Shown here: one piece after another, positions 16,359 to 24,634 of the stretch
Position numbering within the stretch: position 1 is the stretch's first letter
How the letters are laid out: each line of letters opens with the position of its first letter
Source: Nocardia flavorosea NBRC 108225
GTDB taxonomy: Bacteria; Actinomycetota; Actinomycetes; Mycobacteriales; Mycobacteriaceae
Direction: 5' to 3'
Assembly (NCBI RefSeq): GCF_001613385.1
Contig: NZ_BDCG01000012.1
Coordinates: 434,001 to 498,000, forward strand
DNA length: 64,000 nt
Made by a program: the position numbers and the translations under genes
The notes under the pieces: model-generated
The model's input: only the letters and a program-made list of their open reading frames with translations
The model's database searches: none
Told to the model about the DNA's origin: nothing

Positions 16359-17123
16359 CTACCTGTATTTCTCGGCCCGGATACAGGTGCGATATTCGAC
16401 CCAGCGTTTCGTCGCACCTCCCGCAGCCGACGTCAGTGCAACCGCGCACAGCATCAGCAAGCAAAGAAAAAGTCCCGACCCTGCTTCGGATCTGGTCACG
16501 AAGAGCGCGACAACAGCGGCCACGGTGCCGACACCCCAGCAGATCGCGGTCAGGATACGTCCGGCATGTCTACCCGACAGCAACAGTATCGCCGCACCGT
16601 TCCACAAAACCATGAGCAGCAGAAAGATAATGAGTACCACGATCGAAACCGGGCCGCTGGTCGTGCCCGTCACGGTATTCACCAGGCCGCCGACAAATCC
16701 GGCCACGAACAGGAGCCCGAGGATCAGCGTGAGGACCCCCGCGGTAACCGCCGTCCCTTTCGGCGGCGGCGGTCCGGACCACTTCCCCGCGGCACCCACT
16801 GCCGGATACACGTTCGGTACGGATCCCGGATCGTGTGGAGCAAACGTTCGGTGGGCCGCCTGCGTATCGTGCGGCGTCGCTACAAGCATCCCACGGCCGT
16901 TCCGGTCGGCAACCCCCGGATGCTCCAGGCGCGCGACGACGTCGGCCTCGCGTTCGAAGCGGCGGGACAGTTCCGGATCGGTGGAGACCTCACGGTTCAG
17001 CAGTTTCAGCGCGACACTGCGGGGCAATCGTGGATGCCGGGCAAGGTAGACGGTCCCCATCCCGCCCCGACCGAGAATGCCCTCGATCCGATACCCGGCG
17101 AAGGTCGAATCCACCCCCAGCAC
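16359..17123 (-). CDS. Kinase N-lobe fused to a four-helix membrane protein
   Basis: The first 75 residues are the N-lobe of a PknF-like Ser/Thr protein kinase: GYRIEGILGRGGMGTVYLA with the glycine loop at 18-23 and the ATP-binding lysine at residue 40 (VALKLL), then the alpha-C helix region RRFEREADVVARLEHPGV. There is no HRD, DFG or substrate lobe. After a short junction (about residues 78-105) come PPPPKGTAVTAG and four transmembrane helices. The protein cannot be an active kinase. I read it as an in-frame fusion made by deletion between a kinase gene and a membrane-protein gene. The GTG at 17123 was chosen for its upstream GGAAGGGG. Confidence 0.65.
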   Translation of the reverse strand: MLGVDSTFAGYRIEGILGRGGMGTVYLARHPRLPRSVALKLLNREVSTDPELSRRFEREADVVARLEHPGVADRNGRGMLVATPHDTQAAHRTFAPHDPGSVPNVYPAVGAAGKWSGPPPPKGTAVTAGVLTLILGLLFVAGFVGGLVNTVTGTTSGPVSIVVLIIFLLLMVLWNGAAILLLSGRHAGRILTAICWGVGTVAAVVALFVTRSEAGSGLFLCLLMLCAVALTSAAGGATKRWVEYRTCIRAEKYR

Positions 17124-17248
17124 TACTGCTCCCCTTCCTGGCCGATCGACCACCGGGACACTACCGCATGCGCCCGACAGCTGATTTCGCATGAGCACAA
17201 CCGGCGCGCGATCTCCGTGGAACCGGCGCGAGTGAGGTTACTGTGGGC

Positions 17249-17854
17249 TCACGTGAGCTTCGGCGTCGCGATATCGCCGAATGCCGCGAAGTAAGCGTCG
17301 AGTAGAGGGCGCAGTTTCGCGCCCGGCGTGCGGGCCCACTCCTGCCAGGCGAGATCGACAGCCGCGACCCCGGCAGCGGCGAGGGCGTGGGCAGTGCGGT
17401 CATCGCAGTGTCGAGCACGGAGCACGTCGACGACGGCAGACTGGTCGCTGCCCCGCTGGGAGGCCAGGTACCCCTTGAGCGCGGGCACGTCGCTGATCAT
17501 GCGAATGCGCGCTCGCAACAGGTCTCCGCGCGTCTCGGCCGTGCTGACCATCGACTCCGTGGCCGTGCGCATGATTGCCCACACGGTCGTTCCGGGCGCG
17601 GCCGCGTCGGCGGCCTCGGCGACGCTCTGAGCGAAGGAGCCGGCGCGCGTGGCGGCGAGGCGTGCGGCGGATACCACCGCGTCCTCCTTCGAGGCGAAGT
17701 ATCGGAAGAAGGTGGCGCGAGAGACGCCGATGCCGCGTGCGATCTCCGCTGCCGTCACCTCGTCGAAGCCGTGCTCGACGCAGAAGGTGGCAGCGGCATC
17801 CGCAAGCTCTCCACGCAGGATCTCACGACTGCGGTCGCGCACACCGTTCGACAT
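17249..17854 (-). CDS. TetR-family repressor of the adjacent efflux gene
   Basis: A 201-residue TetR/AcrR regulator. Residues about 10-60 hold the helix-turn-helix (VTAAEIARGIGVSRATFFRYF), and a helical ligand domain follows. It is divergent from a DHA2 transporter gene 91 bases away. A perfect 15-bp palindrome lies in that gap, the classic layout for a local repressor that is released when a pump substrate binds. Confidence 0.9.
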   Translation of the reverse strand: MSNGVRDRSREILRGELADAAATFCVEHGFDEVTAAEIARGIGVSRATFFRYFASKEDAVVSAARLAATRAGSFAQSVAEAADAAAPGTTVWAIMRTATESMVSTAETRGDLLRARIRMISDVPALKGYLASQRGSDQSAVVDVLRARHCDDRTAHALAAAGVAAVDLAWQEWARTPGAKLRPLLDAYFAAFGDIATPKLT

Positions 17855-17891
17855 GAACCGAAGTCTACATCGTGATACGGTCTCCGCATAA

Positions 17892-17906
17892 TGAGACGCC
17901 GTCTCA
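17892..17906. promoter_or_regulatory. Palindromic operator between TetR and efflux genes
   Basis: TGAGACGCCGTCTCA has two perfect 7-bp arms around one central base. It lies 38 bases from the TetR start and 40 bases before the transporter start. Best explained as the TetR-family binding site controlling both genes. Confidence 0.75.
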
Positions 17907-17945
17907 CTCCGCGGAGACTACGAGCAATGAACGGAAGAACCACCG

Positions 17946-19427
17946 ATGACCTCCACCCAGGCCCAGGGCATCCCCCTGGCCTCCGCCGATGACCGCGGCG
18001 CGCGCAGATCCGGACGCGCACGCACGACTCGACACGGTTCGGGGGTGACCCTCGCCGTGCTTGCCTTCGCGGGTCTCGGGGCGTCGTTCATGCAAACCAT
18101 CCTCATACCGATCCAGGGCGAGCTCCCGAAGCTACTGAACACCACCAGCGACAACACGGCATGGGCGATCACAGCGACCTTGGTGGCCGCCGCTGTCTGC
18201 ACCCCCGTCGCCGGCCGGCTCGGCGACATGTTCGGCAAGCGCCGTATCGTCATGGCACTCCTGCTGCTGCAGGCCGTCGGCGCGATCCTCGCTGCGCTCT
18301 CGAACGATGTGGCGACCCTGATCGTCGCGCGGGCCCTGCAGGGGGCGGTAGCCGGCGTCATCCCGCTGGGCATCTCGATCCTTCGCGATGTGCTGCCGCC
18401 GCAGCGGCTCGGCTCAGGCATCGCCCTCGTCAGCGCGACCCTCGGCGTCGGCGGCGCGCTCGGCCTGCCGCTCAGCGCGGTCGTGGCCGAGAACCTCGAC
18501 TGGCACGCGCTGTTCTGGGCGGCAGCCGGAATCGCCGTGCTCGCTTTCATCGCCTGCGCGGTGTTCGTACCCTCGAGCGCACAGCGCTCGCCCGGGCATA
18601 TCGACATCGTCGGCATCGCCGGACTCACACTCGGACTCGTCGGCGTGCTCATCGCCGTCTCGCGCGGTGGCAATTGGGGCTGGGGAGACGCACGAACCCT
18701 GGCCCTGCTGATCGGCGGCACAGTCGTGCTGCTGATCTGGGGCCCGATCGAGCTGCACGTGAAGGACCCGCTCGTCGATCTGCGAGTCAGCGCACGCGGG
18801 CCGGTGCTGCTCACCAACCTCGCCTCGGTGGCGATGGGCTTCGCGCTCTTCGCCTCGAACGTGGTGCTTCCGCAGCTGCTCACGCTGCCGCGGGCGAGTG
18901 GAATCGGCCTCGGCCGCACGCTCACGATCGCGGCGCTCATCGTCGCCCCCTCAGGCCTGGCGATGATGGTCGTATCGCCCGTCGCAGGCAAGGTCCAGCA
19001 CCGCTGGGGTGCGAAGCAGCTGCTCATCATCGGTGCCGTGATCCTCGCCTTCGCCTACGGATTGGCGCTGCTCTTCCACGCGGAGGTATGGCACATCCTC
19101 GTCGTCAGCGTCGTACTCGGCGTAGGCGTCGGCTTCGGCTACGCGGCCATGCCGGCACTCATCATGCAAGCCGTACCGGCACACGCGACCGGGGCCGCGA
19201 ACGGGCTCAACGCACTCATGCGCTCACTCGGAACAACGATCGCCGCAGCCGTCACCGGCGCGATCCTCGCTCAGTCCGTCACGACAGTCGGCGGCGTGAC
19301 AGGGCCGAGCGAGAGCGGCTTCCTCCTCACCCTCGCGCTCGCATTTGCCGCCGCGATAGTCAGCATCATCATCGCGGCGTTCATCCCGAGCACGCGAACC
19401 GGTGAGGATGCGATCGAGCGCTCTTGA
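17946..19427 (+). CDS. DHA2-family MFS drug exporter
   Basis: A 493-residue transporter predicted to have 14 membrane helices and to exchange a hydrophobic compound for protons. Seen: a first helix VTLAVLAFAGLGASF, the MFS loop GRLGDMFGKRRIV between helices 2 and 3, and motif-C-like ATLGVGGALGLPLSA in helix 5. Length and layout match EmrB/QacA-type DHA2 pumps. The ATG follows GGAAG. It is divergently paired with a TetR gene, so it is probably induced by its substrate. It resembles the DHA2 genes at 33.8 and 50.7 kb only at family level. Confidence 0.88.
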   Translation: MTSTQAQGIPLASADDRGARRSGRARTTRHGSGVTLAVLAFAGLGASFMQTILIPIQGELPKLLNTTSDNTAWAITATLVAAAVCTPVAGRLGDMFGKRRIVMALLLLQAVGAILAALSNDVATLIVARALQGAVAGVIPLGISILRDVLPPQRLGSGIALVSATLGVGGALGLPLSAVVAENLDWHALFWAAAGIAVLAFIACAVFVPSSAQRSPGHIDIVGIAGLTLGLVGVLIAVSRGGNWGWGDARTLALLIGGTVVLLIWGPIELHVKDPLVDLRVSARGPVLLTNLASVAMGFALFASNVVLPQLLTLPRASGIGLGRTLTIAALIVAPSGLAMMVVSPVAGKVQHRWGAKQLLIIGAVILAFAYGLALLFHAEVWHILVVSVVLGVGVGFGYAAMPALIMQAVPAHATGAANGLNALMRSLGTTIAAAVTGAILAQSVTTVGGVTGPSESGFLLTLALAFAAAIVSIIIAAFIPSTRTGEDAIERS

Positions 19428-19689
19428 TCGGACAAGCTCGCAGCAACACCTCCAACATGATCGAACGTGGCAAAGACTCGTGCCCCCGACTGATCGGGCT
19501 CCTGTCCGACGTCGACCCCGAGGCTGTGAATTCCAGAGCCATCTGATCGTCTCGGCTGACTCTGGAGCACTGCTCGGTTTCCTTCACGCAGTCGGTGTCA
19601 GTGTGCGGATTCAGGACCGGGTCGCTCATCGAGAGATGTGAGTGCCGCGCCGCTCGCGGATTCAGCGCGTGCGAGACGCCACCCGAAAA

Positions 19690-20109
19690 CCGGGATACTC
19701 GGCAGGCTCGTCGCAGATCCAGCACACGACCGCCCGACGTTGCAGAGGGCTTCTCGGGCGATGCGGCGACTCTCCTCCACGTTGTGTGCAACAAGTCCGC
19801 TCAATGGACTGCCGCCGAAGGCAGTGACATGCTTGTCCGCTGTGTAGACCAGGCTCGACACCGCAAGACTCGCCAAGTGCAGGGCGCGCGGAGTGTCCGT
19901 CAGGTTCGTGTAGGCGGGCTGATCCCGGCCCGGCCCACCGCGACATGCTCGAGCTCGACGATGTCATGTTGCCGTGCGCCGGTGATGGCCGCGGCCGTGG
20001 CACGGTATGCAACGGTGAGCTCGACGGCGAATTCGTCGGTCAGCCGCCTTTGGGCCGCCCCGTGGTGCCCGAGGTGTAGTTGATCGAGATCGTCGATCGC
20101 GTTGCTCAA
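19690..20109 (-). pseudogene. Frameshifted small gene coupled to NUDIX
   Basis: A TTG overlapping the NUDIX stop opens a frame (SNAIDDLDQLHLGHHGAAQ, LTDEFAVELTVAYRATAAAI) with protein-like helices. It ends near 19900. A one-base shift continues into DQPAYTNLTDTPRALHLASL and then GLVAHNVEESRRIAREAL. The two halves together read as one helical protein of about 130 residues broken by a frameshift near 19925. I do not recognise the family. The rest of 19428-19690 shows nothing I can support. Confidence 0.45.
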
Positions 20110-20573
20110 TGCTGGATCGAACCGCCGACCTCCACCGGTGGTACGTGACCGGTCGGCGGAAGAGTCCGGGCGAGCGTGAGGCCTATGTCGACGAGCGATG
20201 AGCGGCGCAAGCCGGTGACCTCGGGGATCGGCGTCCAGACCGATTCGGCGGTCTCGCCGTCGGGTTCCGGTCGCAGTTCACCGCCGACGATGCGGACGCT
20301 GTAGAAAACTCCCACGTTCTGGTGCTCTGTTCCGGCGCGGGCGACGGCCGCGGGGATAACTCTCGAATCGACGCCGAGTAGACGTTCGACGATGCCGTGG
20401 CAGCCGGTTTCTTCGGTGAGTTCCCTGGTCACGGCCTCGAATGGGTCCTCGCAATGCTCCACTCTGCCACCGGGAAGAGTCCAGGTGGACTCCCTGTTCC
20501 GGGGGCTATGGCAGGCCAGGAGCACCCGTCCATCGGTGATGCACACGGCGTAGGCGGCCAGCCGGAAACTCAT
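20106..20573 (-). CDS. NUDIX hydrolase
   Basis: A 155-residue NUDIX enzyme that would hydrolyse a nucleoside diphosphate linked to another group. The complete NUDIX box is present: G36-x5-E42-x7-R50-E51-x2-E54-E55-x-G57, reading GGRVEHCEDP...RELTEETG. The preceding strand WTLPGG and the opening segment FRLAAYAVCITDGRVLLA are standard. The C-terminal 25 residues are Pro-rich and probably disordered. Its stop overlaps a downstream TTG frame that is now broken. Specificity (MutT-like, ADP-ribose or other) cannot be read from the motif. Confidence 0.9.
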   Translation of the reverse strand: MSFRLAAYAVCITDGRVLLACHSPRNRESTWTLPGGRVEHCEDPFEAVTRELTEETGCHGIVERLLGVDSRVIPAAVARAGTEHQNVGVFYSVRIVGGELRPEPDGETAESVWTPIPEVTGLRRSSLVDIGLTLARTLPPTGHVPPVEVGGSIQH

Positions 20574-20938
20574 ATCCGGAATCTACTATCGCGCACATCG
20601 GCTGTGAGCTGGGCTGGCGCCTTGCGATTACGGTTCCAGGCTTCCACTGCGGGGACGGGATCCGGAACAGCTCCGGTGCGGCGTGAGCCCGGCGCCGGGT
20701 GTGCGCATAGTTGGCCACAGTGCGGCAAAGACTATTGCGCAGCCACACGCCGAGGGCGAGGGGAGGATGATGCCGGTATCCGCAGCTCGACGTTCCGGGC
20801 CGGTTCGACGCCCGCGGGATGGTAACGGCGGCACCCCGGGATTGCCCGCCCGGGACCGTGAGCCGAGCGGTGAACAGGCCGGCCATCAGGATTTCGCGGG
20901 CGGTTTCCGGGGCACGCCCGGCGGGGGCCGCATGTCTT

Positions 20939-21076
20939 CGGCAATATATTGCCGAATCATCCAATTGCGAACACCCACTCGAGGCGAACCGAGACAGAAT
21001 CGGCAATATCTTGCCGATCTGCTGATATTGGACTAGTTTCAAGGCATCATAAATACAAATCGGCAGTATTCTGCCG
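20939..21076. promoter_or_regulatory. Three evenly spaced palindromes, likely HipB operators
   Basis: CGGCAATATATTGCCG (20939-20954, perfect), CGGCAATATCTTGCCG (21001-21016) and CGGCAGTATTCTGCCG (21061-21076) share CGGCA-N6-TGCCG and start 62 and 60 bases apart. The last ends 14 bases before the hipB start, so it should block initiation. E. coli HipB also binds several spaced palindromes upstream of its own operon. The rest of 20574-20938 holds no gene that I can support. Confidence 0.8.
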
Positions 21077-21090
21077 GTCCGGAGGGCTGG

Positions 21091-21291
21091 ATGAACGAAG
21101 CGGAACGTATCGGCGGAGAGATTCGCGCTGCCCGCCGCCGATACCGGCTTACCCAGGAGCAACTGGCGGAGCTGGCGGGGACTTCGACGCGCACGGTCCG
21201 CGATATCGAGCACGGCACCGGAGCCACCAGCGTCGGGACGGTGGCCGAGGTCGCCGACGTTTTAGGCCTCACGCTGGGGGTCACCGAATGA
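21091..21291 (+). CDS. hipB: HipB-like XRE antitoxin/repressor
   Basis: A 66-residue protein that is almost entirely an XRE helix-turn-helix (IGGEIRAARRRYRLTQEQLA, TSTRTVRDIEHG, VAEVADVLGLTL). It is followed by a four-base ATGA overlap with hipA, the usual order for this type II toxin-antitoxin module. It would bind the operators upstream and hold the HipA kinase in check. It lacks the longer C-terminal tail of E. coli HipB. Confidence 0.88.
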   Translation: MNEAERIGGEIRAARRRYRLTQEQLAELAGTSTRTVRDIEHGTGATSVGTVAEVADVLGLTLGVTE

Positions 21292-22481
21292 CGGACCTCG
21301 AGCGTCTCCGCACGATCCGTGCTGCGGATATCTACAAGTCCGGCAGACGGGCCGCACAGCTGACCAAGAGTGCGGAAGGGACTGTCGAGTTTCGCTACCT
21401 TCCTGAGTATTCGGCCGATTCCGCGCGGCCGATCGCCACCACACTGCCGGTGACCGACGACCCTGTTCGCACATTCGGGGGCAGTCTGCCCGCCTACTTC
21501 GCAGGGTTGCTACCTGAAGGACACCGGCTCTCGGTCCTACAGCGCGCGGTGAAAACCGGCCTCGACGACGAGCTCTCCTTGCTGCTCGCGGTGGGTACAG
21601 ACGCACCGGGCGACGTACAGGTGACACCTCGAGGCGAACCTCTTGTGGAGGCTCCCGCACTCATCGACGGCGAGTCTGCGGCGGATCTGGACTTCGCTGC
21701 CCTGGTGGACAAGGTGGATCCACATGCGCTGCCCGGCGTCCAGGAAAAAGCCAGCGCGTCGATGATCAGCACACCTCTCGCAGCCGGTTTCGGGCGGTTC
21801 ATCCTGAAACTGACGCAGCCCGGATTCCCCTACCTCATCGAGAACGAAGCGGCCCATCTCGTGGCGGCTCGGGCGCTCAAAGTACCGGTCGCGGCCGCTG
21901 AATTGATAGCCGACCGGACCGGCACGTCAGGACTGCTCGTACGACGGTTCGATCGTGTCGCACGCGATGGCGTATGGACTCGCCGGGCGTTCGAAGATGC
22001 CACGCAGGTATTGGGCGTCCCACCCTCCGAGAAGTACGCCGTAGACGCGATCGAGGTGGTCCGAGCGCTGGCCGGAGTGACGCACGCCCCGCGTGTGGCC
22101 GTCAGAAATCTCTACCTGCAGTTCCTGTTCGCTTGGCTGACCGGCAACGGGGATCTACACGGAAAGAATCTCGGCGTACTCGAGGATGAGGACGGGCGGT
22201 GGTCGGTCGCGCCGATCTACGATATTCCCTGCACACTCATCTATGACGATGACTCGATGGCCCTGCCTGTCGCCGGGCGAACCCGAAACCTGAAGGCCCG
22301 CGACTGGGCGGCATTCGCGGCCGAGATCGGATTGCCGGATCGCGGTGCCGCCTCGGCCCGCGCGGTAGCGCTCCGCGCGGCGGAAACTGTCGATTTCCAT
22401 GGGCTCCCGTTTTCCGGTTCTCCCCGCCGGCGCGTGGAACGCGAATTACGGTTCCGGCGCAGCGAACTCCTGCGGCTATAG
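21288..22481 (+). CDS. hipA: HipA-family Ser/Thr kinase toxin
   Basis: A 397-residue HipA kinase. Residues about 10-110 form the HipA_N beta-rich domain (SGRRAAQLT, FGGSLPAYFAGLLPEGHRLS). The kinase core has the ATP-loop variant GVQEKASASMI, catalytic GNGDLHGKN at 286-294 with D289 and N294, and the metal-binding aspartate D312 in IYDIP. All catalytic residues look intact. E. coli HipA phosphorylates glutamyl-tRNA synthetase and causes persistence; the target here is unknown. Strongly coupled to hipB and controlled by the operator triplet. Confidence 0.9.
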   Translation: MTDLERLRTIRAADIYKSGRRAAQLTKSAEGTVEFRYLPEYSADSARPIATTLPVTDDPVRTFGGSLPAYFAGLLPEGHRLSVLQRAVKTGLDDELSLLLAVGTDAPGDVQVTPRGEPLVEAPALIDGESAADLDFAALVDKVDPHALPGVQEKASASMISTPLAAGFGRFILKLTQPGFPYLIENEAAHLVAARALKVPVAAAELIADRTGTSGLLVRRFDRVARDGVWTRRAFEDATQVLGVPPSEKYAVDAIEVVRALAGVTHAPRVAVRNLYLQFLFAWLTGNGDLHGKNLGVLEDEDGRWSVAPIYDIPCTLIYDDDSMALPVAGRTRNLKARDWAAFAAEIGLPDRGAASARAVALRAAETVDFHGLPFSGSPRRRVERELRFRRSELLRL

Positions 22482-22495
22482 CCGATCGCAAGTGC

Positions 22496-22988
22496 TCATC
22501 GGGGGTCCGCTACCAGCGCAGTGGCCAAGTTGCCGAGTCGGCCGAAGGCGCGGGCAAAGGCGACATGGTCGGTGTAGTCGCGGGATTCGACGATGAGTCC
22601 ATCGCGTACCCGCACCACGAAGAGGCACGGGATCGAAAAGGGGCGGCCGTGCGCGGAACCGGCGTAGCTGAATTCGTAGATGCCCACCTCCGGATCGGCG
22701 GTTTCGTGAACCTGCCCCACCGGTTCGAACCGTTCGACTCCTGTTGTCCGGGTCGGCTCCTCGGCGAAATGGCTGCGTAGCCGGGCACGGGAATGCAACG
22801 GTGTTTCGCCGAGTGGCGCGAAGGGGTGCCGGACGTCGGTCTCTCCGGCGTACAGGGTGCGGGCGCCACGAAATTGACACTGGTTTCGACGCTGGCCGGC
22901 CCCGGGAGGCTTCGGCGTAGCGCGGCCACCGCATCGAACCGGCTGAAGGTCGCGGTCGGCGAGGTCCTCCGGCAAGCACAGGAGGCTG
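22496..22988 (-). pseudogene. SnoaL-like (NTF2-fold) gene with frameshift
   Basis: The C-terminal 115 residues (TLYAGETDVRHPFAPLG, GIYEFSYAGSAHGRPFSIP, CLFVVRVRDGLIVESRDYTD) are a clear SnoaL-type fold. Upstream, the matching N-terminal part (RFDAVAALRRSL, SVNFVAP) lies in a different frame; the join is at about 22862, where VNFVAP should run on into TLYAGE. A one-base change separates them, so the gene is broken. Confidence 0.65.
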
Positions 22989-23095
22989 CTCGGATCAGAC
23001 CACTTTCGTAGCTGTCGGCCTGGAAAGGGCGCGAGAGTTGCACTCCAGGAACTGTTCTCACGGGCAATCCTCGGCAGCTCGAGCGGGTATCGTCC

Positions 23096-23349
23096 GTGAC
23101 GATCTGCCGACCGCTACGGCATTCTCGGCAGCCGCCGACCATGTGTCGTTCGCGCTCGGGCGTCATTTCTGTGTCGGCGCGCTGCTGGCAAAAACGGAGA
23201 TCGAGGTCGCTGTCGATGCACTACTCGACGCTATGCCGGACCTCGCCCTCGCCGACGGCCCGGTGCCGACCGAACGTGGTGTATTCACTCGCGGCCCGGC
23301 GTCTTTTCCGGTGACGTTCACTGTCCCGAACCGCCCGGCGGACTGTTGA
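23096..23349 (+). pseudogene. C-terminal stump of a cytochrome P450
   Basis: The frame contains the heme loop FALGRHFCVGALLAKTEIEV with its cysteine and the following L helix, then a normal P450 end (RGVFTRGPASFPVTF). The preceding 320 or so residues of a P450 are absent; bases 22989-23095 do not encode them in any frame. A deletion remnant lying between the SnoaL pseudogene and the amidase. Confidence 0.75.
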
Positions 23350-23351
23350 GA

Positions 23352-24634
23352 TCACGTACCAGGTGAGGCCGGTCCGCTCCCACCGCAGGGATGCGGGCGA
23401 GCCGAATGCCACTCGGTCACCTCCTGGTACCGCGCACCGATATCGAACAGGGCCGGCTCGTGGTGCGCTGCCGCGGTGAGTTGCGCACCGATCGGCATAC
23501 CCGAGACGGGATGGAAGCCGGCCGGGAACGCGAGTGTCGGGCCCTCGTGTAGCGACCACGGATAACTGAACTGCCCCATCCGGCGCGACTGGACGATCAC
23601 ATCGGCCGCACCCCCGAGCGGCGGCACATCGATGGGCATCGCCGGGGTGAGCACGGCGTCGACCCGGTCGAACACCGCGCTGAGCCCCTGCCGGAACTCG
23701 TCACGCCGACGCAGCGCCGCGGCGCGTTCGGAGTCCGGGATCCCCACCCCCAGCGAAATACGCTCGAGTGTCGCGGCCTGGAACAGTTCGGGCGAGCGCC
23801 GGAGGCGAGCGCGATGCCGTTCGGCGAGATCGGAGTAGATCAGGGTGTAGACGACATCCTGAGCGGACCGGGCACCCGGAATATCGATCGGGACCACCTC
23901 GTAACCGAGAGTTTCGAACACTCCCGCGGCGGTGCGCACCGCGGCGGCGACGGCCGGGTCGACATCCTCGGTGATGAAGAGTGCGGGCACACCGATCCGC
24001 TGCGCAGCCGGCACATCCGGCGGGGTTTCGCCCCGGAGCACCGCGAATATCCGGGCGATATCGCTGACCGAGCGGGCCATAGGGCCGACGGTGTCGAACA
24101 ACTCGCTGACCGGATAGACACCGGCGCCGGACACCTCCCCTACGGTCGGGCGCAGACCGGTGACCCCGCAGGCCGAGGCGGGTAATCGGATCGAACCGCC
24201 GGTATCGGTGCCGAGCGCGGCATCCACCAGGCCGGCGGCAACCGCCGCACCGGAGCCGCCGCTCGAGCCGCCGGGAACCCGGCGCGGGTCCCATGGGTTG
24301 CGGGTCGGACCGGCCGCGGAGTTCTGGGAGGTCACGCCGACCGCGAACTCGGCCATATTCAGTTTCGCGGTCACCTGGGCGCCCGCGTCGAGCAGCCTAC
24401 GCACGACCTCCGCGTGTTCGGTGGCCACCCGGTCGGCGAAAAAAGCCGACGCGCAGGTGCTGGGGACGCCCGCGACGTCGATATTGTCCTTGACCCCGAT
24501 CCGCAGCCCACGCAGCGGACCGTCACCCGCGCCGCGAGCAGGCGGGTCGATCCAGGTGATAACGCTGCCGAACGTCTGCGCACCGACCGGCGGGGCCGGG
24601 CCGCGGTTGTCCGCGGCCCGGCCCCCGGTCTCAT
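23352..24634 (-). CDS. Amidase-signature hydrolase, 5' end unresolved
   Basis: An amidase-signature enzyme with the Ser-cisSer-Lys triad: Lys in RIGVKDNIDV, the GGSSGGSGAAVAAG core, and the nucleophile region DTGGSIRLPAS. From the GTG at 24428 the protein would lack the catalytic lysine, which is encoded 21 codons further up. Upstream of the lysine the frame runs to about 24670 with no ATG, GTG or TTG. An ATG at 24634, two bases after the HyuB stop at 24635-24637, is in another frame. So the N-terminus is frameshifted or shortened (about 50 residues precede the lysine instead of about 80), or initiation is at a CTG. It would act after the hydantoinase-like pair, on an amide product. Confidence 0.7.

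Noticed and set aside
13957..17049. A 1030-codon plus-strand open frame across the EspG, WXG and kinase-fusion genes
   Set aside because: It has Arg/Pro/Gly-rich composition with no motifs and runs antisense to genes with clear families. Long antisense frames are normal in high-GC DNA.
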